Shown: positions 45,900-59,168, counted from the first letter of the stretch. The stretch: DNA of 64,000 nt from Pteria penguin (GCA_035048485.1 CM068580.1:41839585-41903584), one strand, 5' to 3'. The notes: generated by a model not told the origin, from the sequence alone. Program-made: numbers and translations.

Positions 45900-48250
45900 G
45901 ACCTCGTGACTTTGACCTTCTTAAAACCAGAGTTGTCACAAGACAACAGATCTCGCCGCTGGCTCTATATTACTGGGGCATATAATCAGACACTAACTTG
46001 ACCAATGTGTGACCAACAGTAATGGTAAACATTACCATCACGTTGACTGAACGAAATCTATTCATTGATGTAAAAGTCTACTGTATAACAAAACCACAGG
46101 TGTTTCATACACTGCAAAAGAGAATTTATCCTCTGGAATGATAATGTACAAATGATCCAAAAAAAAAAAAAAAAGAGTGAACCATAATCGGCAGTAAGGT
46201 AAGAACCTCTTTGCTGATAAGGACCCAGCACTGCCAGTGTCTGCTGCTTTTGATCTTCAAACCACGGATAGAAAGTGTAATTTATTATTAACAAAGTATA
46301 AAAACAAACACAACAAGATATGTTGATGAAACACAGATGGCTCCTGCAGCAACAACGTCCATATGGGCAAAATTCTCAATGTCCTACATTTTTACCCCAC
46401 CCCAACCCCCAAGGATGTGTGATGTAAGTCAAGTGTAAGAAACTCTTAGGTGAACTAACAGTCCAAGTTTGGTTAATGTATCTTCATCTAAACTTTTAAA
46501 CAAGAGATTTGCATCACAGATGCAATGTGTTGAATTGCAAAACCTTAGAGTGAATTATGTCTTGCTACACCGTTTTAAGACAGATTGCAGTCCCATACCT
46601 GCAGCATACTTACATAAATTTTCAGTCCATGGTTCATAACGCTATGACCTTGACCTTTGATCTTTTGACCCCAGAAACAATAGGATACATCTTCAACACT
46701 TGGTGAGAAAGTGTATGAAGTTTCATTGCAATAGCACAAAACGTTTTGGACTTCTGGTCCGGAAACCATTTGTTGACGGACGCCCGCCTGTCCATCTCAC
46801 ATCAAATTAAGAGCCAAGTTTTGCAACTCGGCTAAAAAGGCAATATTTTCAATATACTACATTTTGACCCCGCCCCACCATCCGGGGCATGTAGTGTCAG
46901 CCAAGAGTGAGAAAACTTATGCGACCTAACAGTCTACCGGTAAGTTTGATTATTGTATCTCCATCTATTCTTAAAGAAAAGGCAAAACTAGAGCAGGTTT
47001 GTAAAATATATACCCCCGCGTTGGCTAAATTCATAGCAACAACAAACTTTCCTAAATTATAAGTTTCATGGGCCATAACTCCTATAAATATTACCAGTAG
47101 TGTAGTATTCTCTTTTGACAATGGCGGCCCTGACCTTTAAATCTATATGCATATTTCCATTTTAATAAGATTTTAAATTACTTCTGTGTAAAAGACAATG
47201 ACCGGTAAAATATGTGAAATATGATCAAATTCTGATGAGCATTCAATAATATATGATAATACATGAGAATCACATGGAAACCAATAATTTCAGGCTTTTC
47301 TATCAGCTGTGACCTTGATCTTTGACTTTATGATCCCAAAAGTTAATGTAGGGTTCTTCCTCTCTGGATAAGTAAGCATATATCCAAATTTGTTTTAAAT
47401 ATGATGAAAGGTACTTGAGTTATTATCCGGAAACCAATAATTACAGTATATTTTCATCAATTGTGGCTTTGACCTTTGACCCTAAAATCAATAAGGTTCT
47501 TCCTTTCTTGAAAAATAAGCATATATCCAAATTTCGTTTCAATATGATGAAAGGTACTTGAGTTATCACCCGGTAACTAATAATTACAGTTTATTTTCTT
47601 CAGCTGTGACTTTGACCTATGTCTTTTAGACCCCAAAATCAATAGGGTTCTTCCTTTTTTGAAAAGTAAGCATATATCCAAATCTGGTTTGAATATGTTG
47701 AAAGGTATTTGAGTTATCACCCGGTAACTAATAATTACAGTCTATTTTCATTAGCTGTGACCTTGACCTTTGACAATTTGACCCCAAAATCAATAATAGT
47801 CTTCTTCCGCTATTCATAAGTAAGTATATATCTAAATTTGGTTTGAATATGTTGAAAGGTACTTGGGTTATCACCTGGAAACTAATGTGTGACGGAAGGA
47901 CAGTAAGACGGATGGACAGAAGGACAGACAAATCAAACACTTAATGTCCTCAGCCATACCTTGCGGGGGCATAGAAAACTAAAGTATCATTAATGGTATG
48001 AACGACATCAAGCTAAACACAAAGTCAATCTGTGTTCACTGAAGCGTGAAATCAAGGTCACTAAATTTCGAAACATTTGGAAAGAATTCATCAATGTCTA
48101 CAAACCCACTAAGTTTGACATAGGTATCATTAATGGTATTCAAGAAACAAAGCTAAACGAAAATTGTTGACGCCGTATGGATGAATGGGCGGACTTCACA
48201 AATTAATAGACTGGACTTTTGCTTTGCAATGCCGTCGACAAAAGCTAAAA
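45900..48250. repeat. Composite repeat region with ~148-bp units
   Basis: Units with GTGACCTTGACCTTTGACC, ATCCAAATTTGGTTTGAATA and GAAAGGTACTTGAGTTATC recur about every 148 bp from about 47290 to 47880. Related, more diverged pieces are at 46330-46930, and a duplicated block with GTATCATTAATGGTAT lies at about 47980 and 48122. ACGG/ACAG-rich tract at 47889-47930. Confidence 0.75.
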
Positions 48251-48909
48251 CATTGAAATTTAAACAACTTAACATTTGTCCTATCATTTTATTATAGCCA
48301 ATGACCCCACCCCCAAGGCAAAATCAAGGAGGGAGTAATAATATGGGACATCGGTAGATATTGTAATTGTGGGCCGGCTATCCTTTGACATAAGTTTAGG
48401 AAAGTCGCATGCGTTATCGCAGTACAGTAAAATCACACACCCAAGAGTTTTACACCAATGGTAAAATTAGGATTTAATTCAGTGCGGATGACCACGTGAA
48501 AAGTCGCTGACACGTTCTGATAGATTTATATGAGTGTAATATAAAAATTATTTTGATTGCCAACTTTTATTGAAAAATTAAAGCGAGACTAAAAGCTATT
48601 CTATTTTGGTTCGCCCACAAATGTTTGACCTAGATACGCTAGATGTAGGCACCGTCCATTTGACCTTCAAGGGTGTACTCTGGTATTTCTGCTAGGATCA
48701 CTAAGAGCGAAATTTTTTTCACATAAAATTTGTAGAAATAAAGTATTCCGTTATCTTGTGAAATTGGATTTGCTCGTTTAATATACTTAAGAAAGTTTTT
48801 CTTTTTAATCTTTTGCACAGACGCCCCCCCCCCCCCCTTCATTAGAAGAACTATATATGGACTGTGCCTTATTATGCTTACATACGCCGTACATTCGGGT
48901 TACTTGTGT

Positions 48910-49471
48910 ACAGAAGCCCATTTAGGACCTATCAAAAAATATTTTTGAATTTGATATAACAAATTCTTGAATTTGTTGAAAAGGATTAAATTCGTTTTAA
49001 CGAATTCTTGAATTTGTTAAAACGGATTAAATTCCTTTTAACAAATTTGAGGAATTCGTCTGAGGAATTTGTTTTAACAGATTTTGAAATTCGTTTTAAC
49101 AAATTAAATTCGAAATAACGAATTCTTAAATTCATATATACCTAAAAATTGTTATAACAGATTTAATACGTTATAACGAATTCCCCAAAACTGTTAAAAC
49201 GAAATTAATCCGTTTTAACATATTCAAGAGTCCGTTAAAACGAATTTAATCCGTTTTAACAAATTCAAGAATTCGTTATATCAAATTCAAAAATATTTTT
49301 GGTAGGTCTCTATTCGTTATAACGAATTCCTCAGATTTGTTATAACAGATTTAATACGTTATAACGAATTCCTCAAATTTGTTAAAATGAATTAATTGGT
49401 TTTAACAAATTCAAGAATTCGTTATATCAAATTCAAAAATATTTTTGATAGGTCCCCTAAATGGGTTTCCG
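48910..49471. mobile_element. 562-bp TIR element with 9-bp target duplication (Mutator-like size)
   Basis: TACTTGTGT lies at 48901-48909 and 49472-49480. Ends AGAAGCCCATTTAGG / CCTAAATGGGTTTCC are inverted and lead into long subterminal repeats (AATATTTTTGAATTTGATAT). The inside is a run of alternating AATTTGTTAAAACGG / TTTTAACGAATTC units. A partial internal copy of the end lies near 49278-49310. No coding capacity. Confidence 0.82.
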
Positions 49472-50169
49472 TACTTGTGTGTTATCCTTACACAAACGGA
49501 TTTTTTTCTCTCTGAATGGATGATATTTAGAATAAAATTGCAGTTCAATTAATATGTTTTATGTAGTTTATATTTCTGCAATAAACATTTGTGAATTTAT
49601 TTCTTTTCTAAGCTTTGTTTAACACAAAATTTTGATTGCCATTGTGAACGTATATGCCAATTAACATGTTAATAGTGATTAGTAGGTCAAATAAGTAGGT
49701 CACTGTTAATAAAAATGGACTTTGGGTTTCCAGATGATAACAAGTTATAGGAATCTTTTACATTGAAAATACTTCACACAGTAATAGTACATGAAGACAA
49801 CTTGCATGGGATCGTGTTTGGGATGAATAGGTCAAATAAGTAGGTCAAATAGATTTCGGGTTTTCAGATGAAACTTCTGTTAGCAATGTACAATTTTGAA
49901 GTAACTTTACACAGTGATAGTACATGACGAGCATTAATTCCTAATGTTGGAACGAATTAAAAGTTGTGTTTCACAGACAGACGAAGGCAGGGGACAAGTG
50001 TTGCATGCAACACAGACTGTAAGCTTGCTCGTTGTGTATTAAAATTGTTTCAGCCTTTAACGTACTTCATAGTTTTAACACGCACGTGTTCCGGCCCATC
50101 GTTTGGTGCTTGCATCAAATTGTTTCTTGTTCATTATTAGATTTAAGTCACATAACAAAAGTATAAAAA

Positions 50170-51445
50170 GAAACCCAACAAGTGTATCAGTAAAACTGAT
50201 GGATGCTCCCCGAACGGCAGTTATAATGCAGGACATTGATGACTCAATTCATATACAAAAAAAAAAAAAAAAAAAAAATCAGTGAAACTGATGGATGCTC
50301 AAGAAGCACAGCAATAAGGAAGGAAATGAATGACTCAATATATAGGAAATCATTGTATTAATTGATGACGATTTCAAATCTCAATGTATCATATGGATAT
50401 CCAATTGAGTCAACTGTAGAACAACAAGTGATCACGATATCTTAAACTAAAATGAGTAAGTTTGACTTTGATTAGTTATGAAATAAAACTTTTTATTGTG
50501 ACCTTGACCTTTCAGAAATGACCTTTGTCTAAAAGCCCTTATCGTAAATACCATTTTTGGTGAATTATGATCAAATTCTGATGAAAGGTGTAGGATATAT
50601 ATGTTCTTCATTTTACTTTAAGTCATTTTTATAAGTGACCTTGACCTTTCATAAATAACCTTGAGTGACCTTTGTTCAAAAGCCCTTAATCTAAATAACA
50701 TTTTGGTGAAGTATGATCAAATTCTGATCAAAGGTGTAGGAGATAAACATACTTCATGGTATTTTAAGTTATAGCTAATAAGTGGCCTTGACCTTTCAGA
50801 AATGGTTGATTGGTGTTTTACGTCGCTTTCAACAATATTTCAGTTATATCGCAACATGGAAGCAGGAGGTTACCAACCTCTTAAACATAGTGGCGCAACC
50901 CAGGAATCGAACCTGGATCGTCGGCGCCGCAAGCCAAGCACTTAACCACTACACCAAGCCTGCCCCTACCTTTCAGAAATGACCTTGAGAGACCTTTGTC
51001 CAAAAGCCCTTAATCTAAATAACATTTTGGTGAAGTATGATCAAATTCTGATGAAAGGTGTAGGATATAAGTAATTCATGGTATTTTAAGTTATAGTTAA
51101 TAAGTGACCTTGACCTTTCAGAAATGACTTTTAGTGACCTTTGTACCAAAGCCCTTAACCTAAATAACATTTTAGTGAAGTATATGATCAAATTCTGATG
51201 AAAGGTGTAGGAGATTTAAGTACTTCATGGTACTTTCAGTTATAGTTAATAAGTGACTTTGACCTTTTAGAAATGACTTTGATTGGCCTTTGTACCAAAG
51301 CCCTTAACCTAAATAACATTTTAGTGAAGTATATGATCAAATTCTGATGAAAGGTGTAGGAGATATAAGTACTTCATGGTACTTTAAGTTATAGTTAATA
51401 AGTGACTTTGACCTATCAGAAATGAGTCAACTGTAGAACAATAAC
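50170..51445 (+). repeat. Composite repeat with 146-bp tandem units, copy 2
   Basis: Same head (AAAACTGATGGATGCTCC) and same units as 9966-11830. A SINE is inserted at 50804-50967. GAGTCAACTGTAGAACAA occurs on both sides of the array (about 50407 and 51424). Confidence 0.85.
50804..50967 (-). mobile_element. tRNA-derived SINE, family 1, copy 2, inserted in a tandem array
   Basis: Reverse orientation of the same SINE (GGTTGATTGGTGTTTTACGT to AAGCCTGCCCCT). The 13-bp ACCTTTCAGAAAT occurs at 50791-50803 and 50968-50980. It splits one unit of the 146-bp array. Confidence 0.9.
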
Positions 51446-51734
51446 ACACAAGTGCAGGCGCGCTAAAAATGACCCAACTCATTTTTGTTTTATAACTCAC
51501 TGATACAAAACTATACCTACCAAATTTCTGGTCAATAACTTAAGTGATTGCAAAAAAAAAAAAATTTTCCGAAAATGAAAGTGTCTCTGGCAGATGCAGT
51601 GGAAACCCATTTAATCAGTGGGGGACAAATAAGCTCACTTAAAAGCAGATCTTATTTTATTCTGAAACCTCTCTTATCATTAGAGTTCTGTTCAAAATCA
51701 ATTTCTTTTTTTTTTTTATAAGTTTTTTATAGAC

Positions 51735-52698
51735 TGAACAAGAGGCCCAAGTGGGCCTATATCAGTCACCTGAACACAATTTGCTTATTCAACTGACAGC
51801 TTGAAAACTTTGCAGATAAATATATAAATTCCCTGATGTTTAGTGTGTTGTGACTACATTATGTACTGAAAACTGAGTGTAAAATCCGAATCATTATCAA
51901 AGTTAAGTAATTGTTTATGCAGACTAAATTGAAATTTATAACCCTTAAATCTATAATAATTTTCAGCAAATGAATGTTCAAAAACCTGTGAACAGATCTC
52001 GATGAAAAATATCAACACATGTAAAAGACCATGAATACTTCATTCCCATCAAAATCCCTCCAGTGGTTCTGCAGCAGAAGTTGAAATTGTAGAAAAATGT
52101 TCCCCAACCCCACCCTCTTTGTGTGTGTGTGTGTGTGGGGGGGGGGGGGGTGTTGTTTGTTTGCTTGGTTGGTTTTTGTTATTTGGCCATCTTAAAAAAT
52201 TCATAAGAAAATTAAGATATTGACACAATTCTTTCACAATTACATTCTTTACCATAATTATGATTAAAATAAACCAAATTAAAGCATCATTATCACCTAT
52301 TAAAAGAAGAAAAATTGCATTAAAATCACAAATTAAAAGAAAATGTGGAAAAAATGTCAAAAATTTGATTTATGAATAGAACCAAAGACAACAACACTTC
52401 TTCAAACATCTCTCTAGATTACTCCTATGCATTAAGTTTGTCTCTGTGCGCAGTTGGTCTCAAGAAGTTTGTCAAAGGAGAGTACCCTTTGTGACCTACT
52501 TTTCTCTGTGGTGGCACCACCTGTTGATGGATCTGGACAAAAAACAACACTTGTTGGGGACCATGAATACTTCATGCCTACATAGTTTCATCAAAATCCT
52601 TCCACTGATTCTGCAGAAGTGGAAAAGGTGAAAAGCTACGGACGCCGGCAATATGCCATGATAATAGCTCTCTTGAGCCTTTAGCTCACGTGAGCTAT
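51735..52698 (+). mobile_element. Helitron-like element, second copy (about 1 kb)
   Basis: Opens TGAACAAGAGGCCCAAGTGG and closes with the GAGCC...GCTCACGTGAGCT hairpin (52666-52696). Shares internal blocks with the copy at 1968-4540. Contains a GT/G microsatellite at 52120-52151. Confidence 0.75.
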
Positions 52699-54362
52699 TC
52701 AAAAACAATAGACAAGAAAACAGATGTGACTCTTTGTTTGGTTAAAACCTTCTTCAAAATAGAAAACAGATATAATTATGTTCCTTTAAGAATGAAATGC
52801 AGATCATGGCCATCAATTCTTTTGGTTAAATTGAAAGTACTCATAAATATCTAACTACAGATAAATCATACAGCATGTATCTTCACTAACATGATAAACA
52901 ATGCTATTTACATTTCCTAAACTGTTGTTCCCAGACAGATGGGCTGATGGGCATTTCAAATTTGCCAAAACTATATTGTACTGACATTCAAACAGCAATG
53001 AATTTCAGAGTATGATATCAAGGCAAGTTTTTTGTACAGTACACTGTATTAAAAATACCAGCATTTCTAATTCATTACATGTACATGTACCAGTATATCA
53101 AAAGCATTCACTATACTGCAGATTGTACTCCCTCCGTAACCAAACTTAATGGACTACTTATTAATGCAAGACAAACAAGTGTAAACTCTTAATGCACTTT
53201 ATTGCATACACATACAATACTGAGAAACAGAATAACCAAACTAGCATATCTTATATATTAAAATCTCAAAATATAATAGTGAATATAATGAAGGGAAAAA
53301 GAAATTTATCTGATCAAAGTTACTGATACTAAAAGCAATACTAATGTTTGACAATTTCTTACTTGGGCATTAAAATTTTAGTGTAGCATAAAACCCAAAT
53401 TAACTCATTTGCCTAATAAATCTTTTTTACCAAAAAATACTTGACGACATCATAACCTTAAACACGAATATAAACATCCATATGAAAATTATTTAATACA
53501 TACATGTATGAAATATCTACATAAATCAAATGTTTTCTGATATTCTAGTCAGGTTTGAAAATAATAACGAATGAAGTGTTTGTTTAGAGATGTGATTCAA
53601 GTATTAATAGGTTCACTTTTAATCAACTCAAACAACTTATAGTGTAGGTATATGGAATGATAAAAACTTTACATGAATTTGTGATTCAGACACAGACAAT
53701 AAATGTGTGTAAGGAGAATAATTACATGTATGCAAAATAATACATATTATCTTATTCGATTCAATTTTTTTTTTTCATAATAAATTTCATTAATTCACAG
53801 TTCAAATTCATTACAACACTTGCAATGTGTTCCAACCCAATGTCAAATTCTTACAGTACAGTCCGAGTGGAACTTAATTTGCCCACTGGTCACAGTGGGC
53901 ATTTTTAGAGTGGGCATTAAAAATGTCTACTGGACACAAAGGACATTCTTGTAAGAGCCAGTTAGAATTAACATACAGGTAAGTGGACAGCTTGATAGCT
54001 CAGGAAAATGTACACTCCTAATGCCCACTGAAATTTTAGGTGGACTGCCCACTGTGGACAGTAGGCATTCAAAGTTCCTGCCGGACTGTACTGTATGCAG
54101 TTGGTCCCAGATATCACCAAAATAATAATTTGTCTATACCAGTATAATGATAATCAAAAATGGTTTTGTTTCCCAAATTTTAAAATTAGTATATTTTAAA
54201 ACATTTTAAAGTAATCTCAAAGAAACAAATTGAAGATAAAACAAGGTACATATAAACTGAAAAATAAACATTTCAGATGTATTATATTTAATACATCATT
54301 ATACACATAACATGTACATAAAGTGCAAACACAATGTACATATAATGTACATGTACTAAACT
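52699..54362. other. 3' flank and probable 3' UTR of ZFPL1
   Basis: AT-rich, no exon. TTTATT at about 53199 (AATAAA on the minus strand) is a possible poly(A) signal. 53860-54090 repeats GTGGGCATT / TGCCCACT motifs in both orientations. Confidence 0.4.
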
Positions 54363-55376
54363 TTAATTTACTGGCATTCTAAATTTCTCATAATCGTCAT
54401 TTCTGATATTAGGATTTCCTATGGGATCTAAAAATGGATCATCATCACTAGCATCACGACCAAGTCTGGAGAAGATTATTACCAAAGTGATAAATCCAAT
54501 TATGCCGATAAGAAGGACCATTAAGAATCTATTTCGAACAGCATTAGGGTCCTTTTTCTTGTGTTTGCTCTCTCTAGATTTCAACCATCTTGTCAGCCAC
54601 TCAAATGCTGACCGCCTACGGTATTTATTTTCATCATGATCTGCTGAAGTATTCAGAAGTCCTGCTGTTTCTTCCTTAGTTGTGTCAAAAAGTTTTCTTG
54701 TGTCACCCATCGCAAATGCCTTCTCAAGCCCTCTTGCTGAAGTTCCAGCATCCACAGAGATGACACTATGCTGATTAGGACTGACATGAGCACTGGGCCT
54801 TGTGTACTTTGGAGTTGACACCAGTGGATTAGGAGTGACACCAAGACCTGTTGCTACATACTGGAGAGATGTAGGATCAGATTTCGAAGGTGTAACTGGA
54901 ACTTCAGTTTGATTCTCAGGAATCTTCTGGCTACTACTAACATCTGCCTTTTCCTCAATCAATGGTAGACCTAGTCCAGCTCGTGCCCAATTTACTGTAG
55001 ATAACATCTCCTTCAGTTTGTCTGCAACTGGGGATACCATGTTTTGTGCAGGGAATATTCCTGCTTGGCATGCTGGACAGGTGTACCCAGCAGGTGCTGT
55101 GTTTTGTGGTAGTTGTTGTGCATATCTATTGATACATGTCCAGTGGAAAACATCATAACAAACAAGTCTTACGCAGTTACCACAGTCTTCATCGTTTAAA
55201 TTTTTTTCACAGAGTTTGCACACGGGACTGTAGTCACTGTCTTGAAGCCATAGTAGGTAAGACTTGACAATGCATTTTTCATGATTAGCGACTAAACAAC
55301 TTTCGCAAACATTCACTCTATGTTCAAAACAGAAAATGTTAGTAACCTTCTTTTTCGGACATTTACATAGACCCAT
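54363..55376 (-). CDS. ZFPL1: Zinc finger protein-like 1, Golgi membrane protein; intronless
   Basis: A single open frame of 337 aa opens MGLCKCPKKKVTN-FCFEHR and follows human ZFPL1 almost residue for residue in its first 140 aa. Residues 4-40 form the N-terminal B-box-like zinc motif (CKC, CFEH, CESCLVANHEKC). Residues 53-103 form a RING-like domain (CKLC, CYDVFHWTC, CPAC). NTAPAGY and NWARAGLGLPLIEE are family signatures. A low-complexity middle leads to NKYRRRSAFEWLTRWL, one transmembrane helix at about 284-305 and a short acidic tail. The family protein is a cis-Golgi membrane protein that binds GM130 and helps keep Golgi structure. ATG context is strong (A -3, G +4). There is no intron, although the human gene is multi-exon. 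It is divergent from the HYI gene with 213 bp between starts. A retrocopy is possible but the frame is intact. Confidence 0.95.
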   Translation of the reverse strand: MGLCKCPKKKVTNIFCFEHRVNVCESCLVANHEKCIVKSYLLWLQDSDYSPVCKLCEKNLNDEDCGNCVRLVCYDVFHWTCINRYAQQLPQNTAPAGYTCPACQAGIFPAQNMVSPVADKLKEMLSTVNWARAGLGLPLIEEKADVSSSQKIPENQTEVPVTPSKSDPTSLQYVATGLGVTPNPLVSTPKYTRPSAHVSPNQHSVISVDAGTSARGLEKAFAMGDTRKLFDTTKEETAGLLNTSADHDENKYRRRSAFEWLTRWLKSRESKHKKKDPNAVRNRFLMVLLIGIIGFITLVIIFSRLGRDASDDDPFLDPIGNPNIRNDDYEKFRMPVN

Positions 55377-55589
55377 GCTTCCTTCTTATATGATAATTTG
55401 TCATTTGACACATCACCGGAAACGTACGCTATTCCTAGTTTCAATTTTAACGGAAGCGAAACAAAACGCATCGCTTCAATACTTCCGCTTAAAAATATTT
55501 CATAGATCATATTTTCATAGAAAAGAAAAATATAATAATTTGAAGGGAAAAGATTTTAAAACATCATCTGAATAAATAGTGAAATTCAA
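55377..55589. promoter_or_regulatory. Shared divergent promoter region of ZFPL1 and HYI
   Basis: The two open frames point away from each other with 213 bp between outermost ATGs (399 bp if HYI starts at Met63). No TATA box at a usable distance is clear for either gene. A bidirectional promoter is inferred from spacing alone. Confidence 0.5.
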
Positions 55590-58500
55590 ATGATAAATTA
55601 CATGGACATTTCACTGGATGACAATTTAAAAATTGTTGCGGCATGCGGAAGAGCACTCGCGTGCGCTGTAGCCATGTGCGTAGTGATATTCTATTTACTA
55701 ATCCACATGTTCCGTTTGCATGTATTTTCACTTTCAACTCTTAACCCGCTTGCAAGGCACTTCAGCAGTGTCACGATGAAACTGAAGTTTTCTGCAAATC
55801 TGTCTATGCTCTTTGCCGAGAAAAAGTTATATTCAGAGCGATATCAAGCCGCAAAAGCTGCTGGTTTCCAATACGTGGAGTTTGGGTTCGCTTATCATGA
55901 ATCGTTGAAATCTTTGAAAGATGCCAAACAAGCAGCAGGAGTGGAACAGGTTCTTCTTAATTCTTGGCCTGGTAATGTAATGATTTATCATTAAATGATA
56001 CACACGTAAATGCACAAAATTTTAAGCTGTATAGTTATAAGAGAGTTTATATTTCAACAGTTAATATTTGATCGCGATATTGTTGATCTGGCCAGAGTTT
56101 TATCTGTAAATTCGGATTATACTTTTAAAAAATCCCCATATCATGAATGTGCAGTCCTTTTTTACTCAGAGTCAAAGTCTAAGGCCCTTTTTGTAGCATG
56201 GGCATGGAAAGTGCATTTTTTTTTTTTGCTCAACGATTTCTAGGATTTGGGTCATAATTCACACCATAATGTTTTATTCCGGTATGTGATTTAATTTGCC
56301 AACTGACCTTGGTTAAATGTTATTTATCAAATGTCAAGATTATTCTAGATTAAGAAAATGAAATCTGATCACTTTTTATTGGATTCAGAAATCTTCACTA
56401 CATTTAATTCTTACACTCTAGATAGCTATTTATTGTTCAACCCAATTTGACTTAAATCACATAATGTATAAAGAATAAGGTCATGACACTAAATTCATTA
56501 GATTTAGAATTTGTTATCAAATTGCCTTATCAATTATATTTTTGAATAATGTTTTCAGTCCTGTTACATATCTGTAGATCAATTGTAAGAAATATACCAG
56601 CACAATGTTATATCTTTATGCATCTATAAGTAAATTGTTGATCTTCCTCTTCCATTACAAACTTTACACATAAATTGAGCATTATATTTCATCCTTGATT
56701 CATGTTTTAATTTTATTGAATAAATGGTATAAAATCTTTAGAGATCTATATTAAACATGGGGTTTTTCATTCCAGGAAAATTAAGAGCTCTTTAATTAAA
56801 ATTAACAGGTGTGAATGAAAAGCAGAATGTAATGTTCATGTACTTTCCAATAGAATTTAAAGATCTTTTATTTAGTTTAGTTTATTTGGTATTAGAGTTA
56901 CTAGTTATAAACCTCATTTGATTGAAAAGGTTTTTGATACAATTAGAAAACAAGCAAACAAGAAGATATCCGAAATGCTCTATACATGTTTAACATGGTG
57001 CTTATCTCCAGTATGCAGTTTACTAGTTATTGTTTGATAGTGATTTATCAAAAAATATCTTCATTATGCTAGTGTTTAAATTAAATATGAGGCCGTATTG
57101 ATGAAAATTCAAGGGAATATGTGTTTGGTTGTGTGAGGACTTGTAAGAAATACCAGAAAATATGTCTAGAAGTAGATCTAGTTTTGTCTAGTATGTACTT
57201 GTAGTTCATTTTTGTTAATGAATATCCAAAAGTGCTAAATACTTCATAAAAAAGATGCTAATTTCTTTTTAGGAGATTTATCAAAAGACCTTGGATTAGC
57301 TGCATTACCTGATAGACAAGCAGAATTTGATGAGAAACTTGAAACAACTATAGAGTATGCCAAAGGGTTAGACTGTAAAAGGTCAGTACATTGTGTAAAT
57401 GATTAGTATATATCATGTAAAAGTTAAGTGTGACTAGTTAATGATAATAATTATATGACATGTAAAACAGCTTAGTACAGCTAGTAAAGGATCAGTGCAA
57501 ACAGCTCAGTACAGTTAGTAAATGATAAATGCAAACAGCTCAGTACAGCTAGTAAATTATCAGTGCAAACAGCTCAGGACAGATAGTAAATGATCAGTGC
57601 AAACAGCTTAGTACAGCTAGTAAATGATCAGTGCAAACAGCTTAGTACAGCTAGTAAATGATCAGTGCAAACAGCTTAGTACAGCTCATATATGATCAGT
57701 GCAAACAGCTTAGTACAGCTCATATATGATCAGTGCAAACAGCTCAGTACAGCTAGTAAATGATCAATGCAAACAGCTCAGTACAGCTAGTAAATGATAA
57801 ATGCAAACAGCTCAGTACAGCTAGTAAATGATCAATGCAAACAGTTATAAACCTCAGAACAGCTGGTAATTATTAAGTACATGACATGTAAGCAATAGTA
57901 TAAGATGATACTATGTAAATTGACATTTACATGAAGGATTATTCATTTCATTGACACAGTCACAGTTGCAATTTACAGTTGTACAAAAATTATAAGATTC
58001 TACACAGTATTTTAAAGGTGTCAACTGGAAGCAGAATGACAAAATAGATATAGGTTGTATTGATTTTTATTACATTTTATCTGAAGAGATCATACTAAGT
58101 AAGGGTCATGCTTACAAGTGTTTGGTGCTGTATCTCCTGCATCCATCAAAGTGTTTTCATCAGTTTTCATTCATACAAATTATTACAGGAATTAGTTTAA
58201 ACAGTATTTATTGATTAAAGTGCATATGAAAAGGAATTAAACTTGAATATGTTCTTACAGAGTACATGTGATGGCAGGATTTAAAGGCAACTCTTCTGTG
58301 GAAGCAATGAGAGCAACATACATAGAAAATATGAAAAAAGTAGCCAAAAGGTTTGAAAAGGTATCTTATAAATGTAAATATTTGTATGATAATTATTTCC
58401 CCCCTGTTTCACAAAAGTGAAAAATGTTTATTTGCTCTGTCTAACTCTGGTATGTTATTTTAAGTTCAATCAAGGTCAAGATCAGGGTCCAGCGCCATAA

Positions 58501-59087
58501 ACTGAGAATATACTTAAGTCAAAAATTTCATTTTAATTTTACCATTATCAAACGTTCAAATAAATTTTAATGCAGAATGGTTTAATTCTATTTATCAGTA
58601 GAATAAAACTAAATAAAATCCAAATCCCAGTTATTAATTCATTGATGAACAGAAGAATATGAATTTTTGACTTGTATATTCTCAGTTTTTGGCGCCGGAC
58701 CCTAGTCATGTCAGCAGCCAAGTTCAAAAGTAACCAAAAATCTAAATACCTTTTCTTTTCAATAGGTTGAAATTTTGTTTGTTGAACACCACACTAGTAT
58801 TTTAACTAATATGATAGCTGGTGTCTGTTGAAAAAATGAGAACTATTGATTTTCAGCAGAATCACTTCCCACTTTCCACTTGCCCAGATAGGGTTTCTTT
58901 CAGACTTGACAGAAGTGAGAGGCTACAATAAGTTTCAGAGCTACGGAGTTTCAGAGCTACACTTGGCCAGCAAGACTGTATTTCATATATAAATCAGAAG
59001 ATGTTTTCATTGTAACTCTATAGACAAAGAGCATTAAATGAAATATTTCACTTTAATAAGATATATATACATGTATATATATATATA

Positions 59088-59168
<81 letters not shown>

